From positions 207,465 through 271,464 of the forward strand of contig DYJD01000006.1 of assembly GCA_020723325.1 (NCBI GenBank): DNA of 64,000 nucleotides. Reading direction: 5' to 3'. Positions 53,789-62,181 of this stretch are shown here, piece after piece (within the stretch, counting starts at the first letter, position 1; every line of letters begins with the position of its first letter). The position numbers and the translations under genes were made by a program. Origin of the DNA: Desulfosudis oleivorans (GTDB lineage: Bacteria > Desulfobacterota > Desulfobacteria > Desulfobacterales > SURF-7). The notes under the pieces were generated by a model that saw only the letters and a list, made by a program, of their open reading frames with translations, was not told the DNA's origin and ran no database searches.

Positions 53789-54460
53789 ATGGCGGAATAT
53801 GTTGTTCATAAATTGAGCCATGCCTTGGAAGGCTTGCGGGGTTGGGATGAAAGCCCATGGGGAACGGCACCCTGGCTTGAAATCTCCCATTTCCGGCTGG
53901 AAAGCAGTTCGCACCATCCACGGACACGAGCGAAATTGTTTTACAACCGGGATGGCCTGTTCGGGCTTTTTCAAGTGCTGGATCGTTATGTTCGCTGCCG
54001 CCGCACCGGATTTCAGGAAGCGGTCTACAAAGACAGTTGCGTGGAATTCTTTGTACAGCCCAAGCCGGAAAGCGGATATTTCAATTTCGAGTTCAATTGC
54101 GGCGGTGCGGCCCTGATGTACTACATTACCGACCCGGTCCGCACAGCGGAAGGGTTCAGGGCTTTTACCCGGTTATCCAAGGCGGATGGGGACTTGGTGC
54201 GAGTGCGCACCACTTTGCCCCAGGTGGTGGAACCGGAGATCCAAGCGGAAACCACATGGTATCTTCAATTCTTCATCCCGTTTTCCCTGCTTCGAAAATA
54301 TGCCGGTGAAGTAAAATCCTCATCAGAGGCTGTTTGGCGCGCAAATTTCTACAAATGCGGGGATGAAACCTCCCATCCCCATTGGGCCGCCTGGTCGCCG
54401 GTGGATGAATTGAATTTTCATTTGCCCCGTTGTTTCGGCATGCTGCGGTTTGAGGAATAA
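53789..54460 (+). CDS. CBM9-like carbohydrate-binding protein
   Basis: A 223-residue protein resembling the family 9 carbohydrate-binding/DOMON-like fold: WDESPWGTAPWLEISHFR at the start, ALFYNRDGLFGLFQVLDRYVRC-like AKLFYNRDGLFGLFQVLD, DSCVEFFVQPKPESGYFNFEFNCGG (for example SCVEFFVQPKPE) and RANFYKCGDETSHPHWAAWSPV. Proteins of this sort occur as single domains without a signal peptide, with unknown ligand. The start is uncertain: no clear ribosome-binding site precedes ATG 53789, and TTG at 53777 is an alternative. Its last 43 bases overlap the end of the convergent aldo/keto reductase gene. Confidence 0.75.
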   Translation: MAEYVVHKLSHALEGLRGWDESPWGTAPWLEISHFRLESSSHHPRTRAKLFYNRDGLFGLFQVLDRYVRCRRTGFQEAVYKDSCVEFFVQPKPESGYFNFEFNCGGAALMYYITDPVRTAEGFRAFTRLSKADGDLVRVRTTLPQVVEPEIQAETTWYLQFFIPFSLLRKYAGEVKSSSEAVWRANFYKCGDETSHPHWAAWSPVDELNFHLPRCFGMLRFEE

Positions 54461-55959
54461 TGTAGATGCCGCCATGCGCCCTTCCTGCCCTTACGCTGGA
54501 TGGGACGGTGAAGTTCGGAAAGGATGTCCGCCACATAATCCACATGACGCATTCCCACCAGGACGCTGCTAACACCGAGGGTGGAGCGCAGGGCCCTGAC
54601 CGCCATCCGGCTGAGGGTTCCTCCTTCCGCCCATTCCGCATCTGCTGAAGCAATGCCTTGGCGCAATGTGCGGAGTTGTTGCTTCACCTCGGAGCTGTAC
54701 ATGGATTCGACTGCGTCCAGAACCTGGGTCAGCATGCCTTCGTGCTCCGCCATCCATTGGCCGAGCCCTTCCACCTGCTCTTTCTGTTGTTCCAGATATT
54801 GCAGCACCCCTTGGACCCGCGGCAGAAAAAAGCCCGAGCGGACTTGGCGCCAACGGTCATAATTGCCAAAATTGCGCCAGTAATGTTTCAATTGGTCGGC
54901 CACCGACAACTGCTCGGAAATCCGCTGCATTAGCGGTGTGGGGCCGTTCAACAACGGCAGGAAACGATGAATAAAGCCTGCTTCGGATTTCTTGAAACCG
55001 GCAATGGCTTTTATAATATCGTCATGGGTGAACTGCTTTTCGAAGGAGATATCTGCGAGACGTAAAAGTTGATTGCCGGTCAGGGCGTTAAGCGGGCGAT
55101 TCAATAAAACCCCTAAATCATGTTGATGGGCCAGTTCCAGGACGGTCCGACCGTCCGGCTGGTTGGGATTCAAGGCGGCCCCTGTTTCCAAGAGATTCAT
55201 GGGCATTTGAATAACAGCAAAATGATGCTCATCCGGCAAGGCTACGGCCAATTGCAAGAGCATATCCAGGCTGGTGAATTCCGGATCATCTGCCGGGGCC
55301 GGAAACGTATTGGAGCTGATCCCGTACCAGCGAATCCGTCCGCGCCGGACCTCTGTTTCTAAAAAGGTGAAGGCCTTTCGGATGCGGTGATAATATTCCT
55401 CACGGGAGGAAGTTGTATCCAGGCCTTGCTTGTGCGCCCAACCCAGGTAGTACTCGGGATTGTGCAGCAGCAGAACATCCAGGGTGGCGAGGTTCAATCG
55501 TTCCAGGGAGCGGGTCAACTGGTCTTCCAGAAAATCAGGATGAATGCAATGCTCCAACTCCGGCCCATAGGGCACAAGTTCTTCAAAGCCCTTGCCCTGT
55601 TGCTTGCGCTCCTGGCTTAGTGCAAAATTCCGGCCTTGCAAGTATCCGGCTTTGGAAACCACCACTACCTGGTCGCGACGCAGGCCATTGCCGCCCACGA
55701 GTTCTTCCACTACCAAGCCCACCAAACGTTCGGATTCGCCGTCGGCGTAGTTGGTACTGGTGTCGATGAGATTGATGCCGCCGGCAACGGCCTTTATCAT
55801 GGCCTGATGATGGCTGGAAACACCGGCGCTGACCCGGTAGCAACCGAATCCGGCCGGGCTGACGGTCAGGCCGGTGTTCCCCAGATTTGAAAAAGCAATG
55901 CCGGAATGTTCAGCGGCAAAGGCGCTTGTCCCTTCTCTTGTGGCGAAACCTTGAATCAT
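54418..55959 (-). CDS. Aldo/keto reductase with long C-terminal extension
   Basis: A 513-residue NADPH-dependent oxidoreductase, far longer than the usual 280-350 residues. The first 330 residues hold the AKR barrel with the catalytic Asp-Tyr-Lys-His: LIDTSTNYADGESE, VVVVSKAGYLQ and DVLLLHNPEYYLG. The rest, about 180 residues, is helical (VEGLGQWMAEHEGMLTQVLDAVESMYSSEVKQQLRTLRQG region) and ends in RALRSTLGVSSVLVGMRHVDYVADIL, resembling the normal AKR end displaced by an insertion. ATG at 55959 follows AAAAGGAAAAACC. It is convergent with the CBM9-like gene, overlapping by 43 bases. Confidence 0.82.
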   Translation of the reverse strand: MIQGFATREGTSAFAAEHSGIAFSNLGNTGLTVSPAGFGCYRVSAGVSSHHQAMIKAVAGGINLIDTSTNYADGESERLVGLVVEELVGGNGLRRDQVVVVSKAGYLQGRNFALSQERKQQGKGFEELVPYGPELEHCIHPDFLEDQLTRSLERLNLATLDVLLLHNPEYYLGWAHKQGLDTTSSREEYYHRIRKAFTFLETEVRRGRIRWYGISSNTFPAPADDPEFTSLDMLLQLAVALPDEHHFAVIQMPMNLLETGAALNPNQPDGRTVLELAHQHDLGVLLNRPLNALTGNQLLRLADISFEKQFTHDDIIKAIAGFKKSEAGFIHRFLPLLNGPTPLMQRISEQLSVADQLKHYWRNFGNYDRWRQVRSGFFLPRVQGVLQYLEQQKEQVEGLGQWMAEHEGMLTQVLDAVESMYSSEVKQQLRTLRQGIASADAEWAEGGTLSRMAVRALRSTLGVSSVLVGMRHVDYVADILSELHRPIQRKGRKGAWRHLHYSSNRSMPKQRGK

Positions 55960-56059
55960 ATGGTTTTTCCTTTTGATTAGGATTGTAACAATATCGAAAG
56001 TATGAGAACTTGTCCACAAGCATTGCAGTAATTTGAATTTGGGCCTCACGAAAGGATGC

Positions 56060-56767
56060 ATGAATAACTTGTCACCTATCTCGGCGATTGTTAACACCAG
56101 AAAAATACTCATCGGCCTATTGGTGCTGGCAGGAATAGCGCCGGGTTGGCTCAATGGCCTTTTTTTAAGCGATTTGTCTAAGAACATGGTCCCTTACTGG
56201 TTGTATGAAATCTTGGTTTGGATCTGTCTGCCGTTGTTGATCAATTTATTTGGGAAAAAGAAAAATCTATTTTCCAACGGTGATCTGGGGTTTCATCTAA
56301 AGATCAGGGGACAAGATGAGCCCCAGAAATTGGTCGTAATCATCATTATCATGGCGGTTCTTTTACCGGTTTTTAATATGGCCATGCATCAAATCAGTTT
56401 GCTGTTATTTTCAGAGAACTATTGGAAGATTAATTTTGAATATCGCCAGGTCATCCCGAATGCAATAAATATGGCCGGTACCCATTTTTTAGTGGTGCTG
56501 TATTTTTCAACCACCGCGGCCTTAGTGGAAGAATTCCTTTGTCGTGGGATGTTACGTCTCCTTTTCAATAACCACCGGAGTAGTATTTTTTCATATATTA
56601 TGCTGTCTTCTTTGATTTTTTCCATGATTCACTGGGAGCAGGGGATTCAAGGCCTATTCAGCACATTTTGTTTTGGAATCCTTACAGCCAGTGTATACGC
56701 AAAAATCCGAAACATATGGCCTGTGATTTTTGGACACTTTTTTACGGATTTTTTTTGTTTTATTTAA
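56060..56767 (+). CDS. CPBP-family intramembrane metalloprotease
   Basis: A 235-residue membrane protein of the CAAX-prenyl-protease/bacteriocin-processing family. The glutamate motif is ALVEEFLCRGMLRLLF, followed by a second His motif MIHWEQG and GHFFTDFF. About six to eight hydrophobic helices are seen. In other bacteria such proteins process small peptides or protect against bacteriocins; the substrate here is unknown. The ATG at 56060 follows GAAAGGATGC. It is divergent from the aldo/keto reductase. Confidence 0.85.
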   Translation: MNNLSPISAIVNTRKILIGLLVLAGIAPGWLNGLFLSDLSKNMVPYWLYEILVWICLPLLINLFGKKKNLFSNGDLGFHLKIRGQDEPQKLVVIIIIMAVLLPVFNMAMHQISLLLFSENYWKINFEYRQVIPNAINMAGTHFLVVLYFSTTAALVEEFLCRGMLRLLFNNHRSSIFSYIMLSSLIFSMIHWEQGIQGLFSTFCFGILTASVYAKIRNIWPVIFGHFFTDFFCFI

Positions 56768-56892
56768 GCATGCTGGGTAGCCAATAAGGCACTTAAAATA
56801 TATCACCTGCCTCTGTTGTGCTATAAACCCCGAAAAATCAGAATCAGTGGGTTTCCCCTGCTGACCCCAAGTCCCAACTTGATGGCATTGCC

Positions 56893-56980
56893 GTAAGGGC
56901 GGTTCGCGAACCGCCCCTACTCATCATCGGTTTGCGAATGGCCCTTCCCATCATGGGTTCGCGTACCGCCCCTATCAATC
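56893..56980. repeat. Tandem array of 27-28-bp units with GTTCGCGAAC core
   Basis: Three degenerate units start at 56901, 56929 and 56956 (GGTTCGCGAACCGCCCCTA, GGTTTGCGAATGGCCCTTCC, GGTTCGCGTACCGCCCCTA). The first forms a 20-base perfect palindrome, GGGCGGTTCGCGAACCGCCC (56897-56916). They lie in a 740-base gap without genes (56768-57510), the most repeat-rich stretch of the window. Confidence 0.7.
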
Positions 56981-57043
56981 GGCGGGACGCCCCGACTCGT
57001 CCGGTTGGTGAATCGCCTTTGGGGGGGCGGGATCGAAAAAATG

Positions 57044-57123
57044 GGCCTTGATCATAGTTGCGGCCGAGTCGCGGCTGGAAGCCGCTCCCACAATGAAGGT
57101 CGGCCGAAACGGTGATCAAGGCT
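57044..57123. repeat. Palindromic intergenic element, copy 5 (reverse orientation)
   Basis: Left arm GGCCTTGATCATAGTTGCGG and right arm CCGAAACGGTGATCAAGGCT flank the core GCGGCTGGAAGCCGCTC on this strand. It is the same element as at 37829 read in reverse. Confidence 0.85.
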
Positions 57124-57140
57124 AAAAAATGGAAAAAACT

Positions 57141-57182
57141 CGATCCCGATCCCGATTCCGATACCGATACCGACCCCGAGGG
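57141..57182. repeat. Hexanucleotide CGATCC-type run
   Basis: Seven six-base units, CGATCC, CGATCC, CGATTC, CGATAC, CGATAC, CGACCC, CGAGGG, follow each other without gaps. Confidence 0.75.
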
Positions 57183-57380
57183 GCTGGACGGCGGAGGCAG
57201 AATCCAATCCTCACGGATCGTTTTGTTTTGGTGGGTGATAGTATTCGCTTGGATTAAATGCTGGTAATTAGTGGATGCACATTCCGCGCCATCATTACAT
57301 GAGATTCCCTTGTGACCCAGGCCGATGGGAATTGACTTTTACCAGCGGAATGGTATGAACATTAGGTGTAGCAGGTGGGA

Positions 57381-57466
57381 GGGCTTTGATAATCGTTTCG
57401 GTCGAATCGCGGCTGGAAGCCGCTCCCACAAGAGAAACCAGTTCGGCTGATCAGGTAATCAAGGCC
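57381..57466. repeat. Palindromic intergenic element, copy 6 (reverse orientation)
   Basis: Left arm GGGCTTTGATAATCGTTTCG, core GCGGCTGGAAGCCGCTCC and right arm ending GGTAATCAAGGCC, in the same orientation as copy 5. It ends 45 bases before moaC and so lies in its leader. Confidence 0.85.
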
Positions 57467-57510
57467 GGTTGATACGTTTTGGATGCAATAATATTTAACA
57501 GGATGTTTTG

Positions 57511-58002
57511 ATGGACTCCCTTTCCCATATTGATGAAAAAGGCCGGGTGCGCATGGTGGATGTGACGGATAAACACGTCACTGTGCGCAGGGCCGTGGCC
57601 CAAGGCATGGTGCGCATGCATCCTGTGACTTTTGAGAGAATAATCCAAAATCGGATCGACAAAGGCAATGTGCTGGAAACAGCCCGCATCGCCGGTGTGA
57701 TGGCTGCCAAAAAAACCGCTGACTTGATCCCCATGTGCCATCCGTTGAACATCACCCATGTCCGCATTGATTTTCAGCCGGATGAAAGCAGTCATTCCAT
57801 CACCATCCAATGCGAGGTCCGCCTGAGCGGCCCCACCGGAGTAGAAATGGAGGCCCTGACCGCCGTGTCCGTCGCAGCTTTGACCATTTACGACATGTGT
57901 AAAGCCATAGATCGGGAAATGACCATATCTGACATTTTTCTGCTTGAAAAAGAAGGCGGCAAAAGCGGAAAATTCCATAGACCGAACAATTCCACAGAAT
58001 GA
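57511..58002 (+). CDS. moaC: Cyclic pyranopterin monophosphate synthase accessory protein
   Basis: MoaC converts 3',8-cyclo-7,8-dihydro-GTP to cyclic pyranopterin monophosphate in molybdenum/tungsten cofactor synthesis. The 163-residue product is of usual length with the family hallmarks: MVDVTDKHVTVRRAVAQG, AAKKTADLIPMCHPLNIT (conserved MCHPL) and GVEMEALTAVSVAALTIYDMCKAID (for example EMEALTAVSVA). ATG at 57511 follows AACAGGATG. Other moa genes are not in the window. mltA follows after four bases. Confidence 0.95.
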   Translation: MDSLSHIDEKGRVRMVDVTDKHVTVRRAVAQGMVRMHPVTFERIIQNRIDKGNVLETARIAGVMAAKKTADLIPMCHPLNITHVRIDFQPDESSHSITIQCEVRLSGPTGVEMEALTAVSVAALTIYDMCKAIDREMTISDIFLLEKEGGKSGKFHRPNNSTE

Positions 58003-58006
58003 TACC

Positions 58007-59263
58007 ATGAATCTATTTTATCGCTTATCCCATGTAAGGATCGGGGCCTGGCTGTTGCCGGCCCTGGGTCTTCTGGCCCTTTTTCTCAACAGTTGCGCGT
58101 GGTTTAGACCGGCCCAGCCGGAGCAAGTCCAAGAAACAGCTCTTGTCCGGCTCTTGCCGTCGCAATACCCCCAATTCACCGATGATCTCAATTATAATGG
58201 ACTGGGCCAGGGTATTTCCCAGAGTCTTGCTTATTTGAACCGGCTGCCCGCAGACCGGACTTTCCGGTTCGGCCAGGACGTGTATTCGAACACCCAGATG
58301 AAAAAATCCCTGATGTTTTTTCTGTCTCTGATTGAGAGCAAACCCGGCCCTGAGAGCTTGAACCAAAAGCTTCAGTCCTATTTCCTGGTTTACAAATCCA
58401 AAGGCCGGGACGGGGCCGGTAAAGTAATGTACACCGGTTATTATGAGCCCACCCTGGAGGGCAGCGCCAAATACAGTCCGGCCTATCCCCACCCTGTTTT
58501 TACCCGGCCCGGGGACCTGGCCTTTGTGGATCTGAATCTTTTCGGGGCTTCCATCCCAGGCAAAACCAAAATCGTGGGGCGTTTCACGGCTGAGCAGACC
58601 GTGGTGCCTTATTATGAGCGTCAGGAAATCATTCAGAATCAATTGAACGGCAAAGCCAAGGTCATTGCCTGGGTAAACGACCCCATCGCCTTGTTCTTCA
58701 TGCAGATCCAAGGGTCGGGCAAGGTCCGGCTGGACAGCGGCGAGATCCTTAATTTAAATTACGACTCCACCAATGGCAGGGCCTATAAAAGCATCGGCGC
58801 CTTGTTGATTGAGGAGGGGAAAATCCCCCGTGAAGAAATGTCCATGCAGCGCATCCGTGAATATTTATCGGCCCATCCCCAGGATACTGACCGGATTTTG
58901 AATTCCAATCCGAGCTATGTGTTTTTCCGGGTGGCCAAAGACGGGCCCATGGGTTGCCTGAACGTGAAAGTGACCCCGGGTCGCTCCCTGGCTCTGGAAA
59001 GAAGCCTTTTCCCCGCAGCAGCCCTGGCTTTCATGACCGCCACCAAACCGTTGGCGGATACCAACGGCAAAGTCGTTGACTGGCAGGAGTTCAGCCGTTT
59101 CGTGTTGAACCAGGATACCGGCGGCGCCATTCGCGGACCGGGCCGAGCGGATCTGTTCTGGGGCGGCGGGGCATATGCCGAAACCGCGGCCGGCCATATG
59201 AAACAGGACGGCGAGCTGTTTTTCCTGATCCTGGATCCGGAAAAGGCCGAGCAACTTCCTTGA
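58007..59263 (+). CDS. mltA: Membrane-bound lytic murein transglycosylase A
   Basis: MltA cleaves the glycan strand of peptidoglycan to 1,6-anhydro products and is anchored in the outer membrane. The 418-residue product has an N-terminal signal with lipobox LFLNSCAW (C near residue 29), the MltA domain (YTGYYEPTLEGS, YPHPVFTRPGDLAFVDL, VAWVNDPIALFFMQIQGSGKVRL-like WVNDPIALFFMQIQGSGKV) and the C-terminal 3D domain with DTGGAIRGPGRADLFWG. Catalytic Asp residues are present. The start at 58007 lies four bases after moaC; the upstream in-frame reading from 57944 overlaps moaC. Confidence 0.92.
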   Translation: MNLFYRLSHVRIGAWLLPALGLLALFLNSCAWFRPAQPEQVQETALVRLLPSQYPQFTDDLNYNGLGQGISQSLAYLNRLPADRTFRFGQDVYSNTQMKKSLMFFLSLIESKPGPESLNQKLQSYFLVYKSKGRDGAGKVMYTGYYEPTLEGSAKYSPAYPHPVFTRPGDLAFVDLNLFGASIPGKTKIVGRFTAEQTVVPYYERQEIIQNQLNGKAKVIAWVNDPIALFFMQIQGSGKVRLDSGEILNLNYDSTNGRAYKSIGALLIEEGKIPREEMSMQRIREYLSAHPQDTDRILNSNPSYVFFRVAKDGPMGCLNVKVTPGRSLALERSLFPAAALAFMTATKPLADTNGKVVDWQEFSRFVLNQDTGGAIRGPGRADLFWGGGAYAETAAGHMKQDGELFFLILDPEKAEQLP

Positions 59264-59302
59264 CACTGTTCTGGAAAAGGCATAGGTATGACGGATGAAT
59301 GG

Positions 59303-59323
59303 GTCTTGGTCATCATTTCGGCC
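59303..59323. repeat. Half copy of the palindromic element
   Basis: GTCTTGGTCATCATTTCGGC matches one outer arm of the palindromic element; the core and second arm are missing. Confidence 0.5.
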
Positions 59324-59332
59324 ACAAATAGT

Positions 59333-59508
59333 AAAATTCGAATGCCGAAATCCGAAATTCGAAACAAATTCAAAATTTCAATGACCAAATAACCAAAACA
59401 AAAAGCAGCAGCTCGATGGTCGAAGTGTTAGCCAATTTTGTTTTATTTGAATTTTGGTAATTCGAATTTGTTTCGTATTTCGATATTCGAATTTCGGATT
59501 TTCATGAC
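59333..59508. repeat. Long AT-rich imperfect inverted repeat
   Basis: The left arm (about 59333-59403, with CCGAAATCCGAAATTCGAAA) is matched imperfectly by the reverse complement of the right arm (about 59434-59508). A 30-base centre, AGCAGCTCGATGGTCG and flanks, separates them. The 322-base gap between mltA and tatB (59264-59585) contains this, the half copy above and no gene. Confidence 0.75.
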
Positions 59509-59585
59509 CGGGGGGTAAATCGTCAGTATCCGGAAATCGGTTAAGACCAGCAAAAAAGGATCGTCTTTAGTAAGGAGCCAGCCAT

Positions 59586-59933
59586 ATGTTCGGTATCGGC
59601 ATGACGGAAATGTTGTTGATTTTGGCCATTGCCCTGATTGTGGTGGGGCCGAAAAAACTGCCTGAACTCGCTAAATCCATGGGCCGGGCCTTTGGTGAAT
59701 TCAAACGGGCCACATCTGAATTGAAGGAATCCTTTGAAAAGGACACCGGCCTGCAGGACATCAAAAATAATTTATACAACAGCACCAAAAAGGAACTGGA
59801 CCAGGTAGTGTTAAATATACCGGAGCGGGTTGAAAATCCCCTTGACCCGCCGACCCCGGACTCTATGAAAACAGCCGGCGAAACCCATCTTGAAGAACAG
59901 ACCTCCAAGGAGAAGAAGCCGTCGCATGCATGA
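59586..59933 (+). CDS. tatB: Twin-arginine translocase TatB-like subunit
   Basis: A 115-residue Tat component that receives folded Tat substrates together with TatC. It has a single N-terminal helix and an amphipathic helix: MFGIGMTEMLLILAIALIVV (Glu at residue 8), then GPKKLPELAKSMGRAFGEFK. The length and lack of a strict TatA FG motif favour TatB over TatA, but single TatA/B proteins exist. ATG follows GTAAGGAGCCAGCC. Its last eight bases overlap tatC. Confidence 0.85.
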   Translation: MFGIGMTEMLLILAIALIVVGPKKLPELAKSMGRAFGEFKRATSELKESFEKDTGLQDIKNNLYNSTKKELDQVVLNIPERVENPLDPPTPDSMKTAGETHLEEQTSKEKKPSHA

Positions 59934-60687
59934 GGACGAGAAACTCCCCTTTACCGCCCATCTGGAAGAACTCAGAAAGCGTCTGATCCGCTGTTTCATC
60001 GCCGTGGGTGTCGGTTTTTTAGGCGCATACGCCTATAAGGAAAAGCTTTTTGATATTTTGACCTTGCCCCTGGTAAAGGTCATGGGTAAGGGCGATACCT
60101 TGATTTTTACCGGCCTGGCCGAGGCCTTTTTCACCTATTTGAAAACCGCCTTTATCGTGGGGATTATGCTGGCATCACCGGTCATCATTGTCGAGTTCTG
60201 GCTGTTCGTGGCGCCCGGACTGTACCAGAAAGAACGCCGCATGTTGTTCCCGGTGGTCTTTTTGTCCATTTTCTTTTTTTTGGGCGGCGCCATGTTCGGT
60301 TATTTTGTGGCTTTTCCAGCCGGGTTTGAGTTCTTTCTGGAATTCCAATCCGAAACCATCAAGGCCATGCCCTCCATGCGCGAATACCTGGACTTTGCCG
60401 CCACCATGCTGCTGGTTTTCGGTCTGGTGTTCGAACTGCCCCTGGTGATCACTTGCCTTGCGCGTTTCGGCCTGGTGACGGTGGGCTTTCTCACAAAAAA
60501 CAGAAAATATGCCATCCTGTTGAATTTTGTCATCGCCGCCATTCTGACCCCGCCGGATGTGGTTTCCCAGGTCATGATGGCCCTGCCCATGATGCTGCTG
60601 TATGAAATCAGCATCATCGGAGCACGCATTTTCGGGAAAAAACCGGTTGTTGAAGAAAAGAGTCAGGATGCTGAAACCCCGGCTTGA
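59926..60687 (+). CDS. tatC: Twin-arginine translocase subunit TatC
   Basis: TatC is the six-helix receptor that binds twin-arginine signals. The 253-residue product starts MHEDEKLPFTAHLEELRKRL, the conserved N-terminal tail, and has FTGLAEAFFTYLKTAFIVG, FWLFVAPGLYQKERR and PSMREYLDFAATMLLVFGLVFELPLV (for example FGLVFELPLV). It overlaps tatB by eight bases. A reading from 59890 adds 12 basic residues inside tatB and is not used. The nearby hydrogenase small subunit and the radical SAM protein both bear twin-arginine motifs. Confidence 0.95.
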   Translation: MHEDEKLPFTAHLEELRKRLIRCFIAVGVGFLGAYAYKEKLFDILTLPLVKVMGKGDTLIFTGLAEAFFTYLKTAFIVGIMLASPVIIVEFWLFVAPGLYQKERRMLFPVVFLSIFFFLGGAMFGYFVAFPAGFEFFLEFQSETIKAMPSMREYLDFAATMLLVFGLVFELPLVITCLARFGLVTVGFLTKNRKYAILLNFVIAAILTPPDVVSQVMMALPMMLLYEISIIGARIFGKKPVVEEKSQDAETPA

Positions 60688-60710
60688 GGGGGATACGGGT
60701 TGCGGGATAG

Positions 60711-61214
60711 ATGGGTTCTATCAGTGAAGTGGGGCGTGGATTGCCTGAGCGCCATGTGGTGTTGGTGGCGCCGGAGGTCCATTGGAATACCGGCAATATC
60801 GGGCGGACCTGCATTGCCGTGGATGCCCGGCTGCATTTAATCAAACCCCTCGGCTTTTCTTTAGCGGACAGGGAACTGAAGCGCGCCGGGCTCGATTACT
60901 GGCCCCAGGTAAAGCTGAGTGTGTGGGAATCCATGGCGGATTTTCTGCAAAGCATGGCGCCGGACATGCAGGAAGTGGTGCTACTGACCAAAAACGGCCG
61001 GCGCTCCTTTCGCGAGATTCCTGTGAAAAGACGGCTTTTTCTGATTTTCGGCTCGGAAACCAAGGGGCTGCCGGCGGCGGTAGTGGAGCAATTTCCAGCG
61101 GCCCTGTATCATATCCCCACCAGCCGCGCTGTCCGCAGCCTCAATCTCTCCACTGCCGTGGGTATTGTTTTATATGAAAGCCTGCGCGGGTTTGATCCGG
61201 CCCATGGGTGGTGA
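60711..61214 (+). CDS. trmL: tRNA (cytidine/uridine-2'-O-)-methyltransferase TrmL
   Basis: A 167-residue SPOUT methyltransferase that methylates the 2'-OH of the wobble base (C34/U34) in certain leucine tRNAs. It shows VVLVAPEVHWNTGNIGRTC (motif 1), LFLIFGSETKGLP (motif 2) and IPTSRAVRSLNLSTAVGIVLYE (motif 3, for example SLNLSTAVGIVLYE), and has the single-domain length of TrmL. It starts 23 bases after tatC. Confidence 0.9.
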   Translation: MGSISEVGRGLPERHVVLVAPEVHWNTGNIGRTCIAVDARLHLIKPLGFSLADRELKRAGLDYWPQVKLSVWESMADFLQSMAPDMQEVVLLTKNGRRSFREIPVKRRLFLIFGSETKGLPAAVVEQFPAALYHIPTSRAVRSLNLSTAVGIVLYESLRGFDPAHGW

Positions 61215-61330
61215 TATCTTACTTGCACCAACGGTCCTATCGTGGTAGAGATTCAAAAATCGCTATAACCGGTTCCTGCTTTCGCCGGATTTCGTACGGA
61301 TTTTTATTCCATTGATGAAGGAGAAACAGT

Positions 61331-62146
61331 ATGCGGCAATCACCTTTGATCCTATTCGGCATTTGTGCGTTTTTTCTGGCGGGTGTGGTTGCAACCGCCG
61401 CGGCCTCAAATCGTGAAATCATCCGTTTTGCCGCCTCCTCCCAAGTGGCCGAGGCCTATGGCATGGGCATTGTCAAGGAATTTGAAACCATGACAGGCCT
61501 GACCGGCCAACGCTATTTCGGCCCGACGGATATGGTAGTTCAGCGCCTGGTGAACGGTGTCAGCGATATTGTGGCCATTGACCGGCCCCTCCCCCAAAAA
61601 CTGAAGGAAAGCGGTTTTGTGGAAATCCCTTTCTGCATGGATGCCATCGCCATCATCACCAATACCCAGTGCACCTTGACCCAGCCGTGTGATATCGACA
61701 ATCTGTCTGAAAAACAAGTGCGCGGCATTTTCAGTGGTCAGATCGCCAACTGGAAGGAACTCGGGGGACCGGATCAGCGCATCATCGTCATCGTGCCCAG
61801 CAAAGAGGAAGGCGCTTTTCAAAATTTTACCGAACTTGTCATGCGCATCAATGAAGTCAAATACCATTTCATGGCCAGTGACGCCATGATTGCCGTGGAA
61901 GCCATTAAATTCGTGCCCGGCGCCATTTCCTTTGTGTCCAATGGCGCCTTGGGGAATGACCAAAGTATAAAAAAAATCAAGGTGAACAGCTTAGCCCCTG
62001 GCGAAAAGGACTACCCCATTCACCAGACTTATGCGTTTGCCACCAAGGGCGAACCCACAGGAAATGTCAAGGATGTGATCAATTTCGGCCTGTCCAAGCG
62101 TGGGGTTGAAATCATGAAGGAAAAAGGGATGCATCCGGCCTTTTAA
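61331..62146 (+). CDS. PstS-like periplasmic substrate-binding protein
   Basis: A 271-residue exported protein with a signal peptide (residues about 1-25, ending TAAASN) and the phosphate-binding-like fold: FAASSQVAEAYGMGIVKEFETMTG, GVSDIVAIDRPLPQKLKES, IFSGQIANWKELGGPDQRIIVIVPSKEEGAFQNF (for example FSGQIANWKELGGPD) and FVSNGALGNDQSIKKI. PstS-like proteins without pstCAB nearby, as here, may bind other anions or act in signalling. ATG follows GAAGGAGAAACAGT. Confidence 0.85.
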   Translation: MRQSPLILFGICAFFLAGVVATAAASNREIIRFAASSQVAEAYGMGIVKEFETMTGLTGQRYFGPTDMVVQRLVNGVSDIVAIDRPLPQKLKESGFVEIPFCMDAIAIITNTQCTLTQPCDIDNLSEKQVRGIFSGQIANWKELGGPDQRIIVIVPSKEEGAFQNFTELVMRINEVKYHFMASDAMIAVEAIKFVPGAISFVSNGALGNDQSIKKIKVNSLAPGEKDYPIHQTYAFATKGEPTGNVKDVINFGLSKRGVEIMKEKGMHPAF

Positions 62147-62181
62147 ACTGATTCTTTCACCATCCTGGAAAGGAAGCTACC

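Noticed and set aside
56893-56980. CRISPR-like array upstream of moaC
   Set aside because: The units differ in sequence and have no unique spacers between them.
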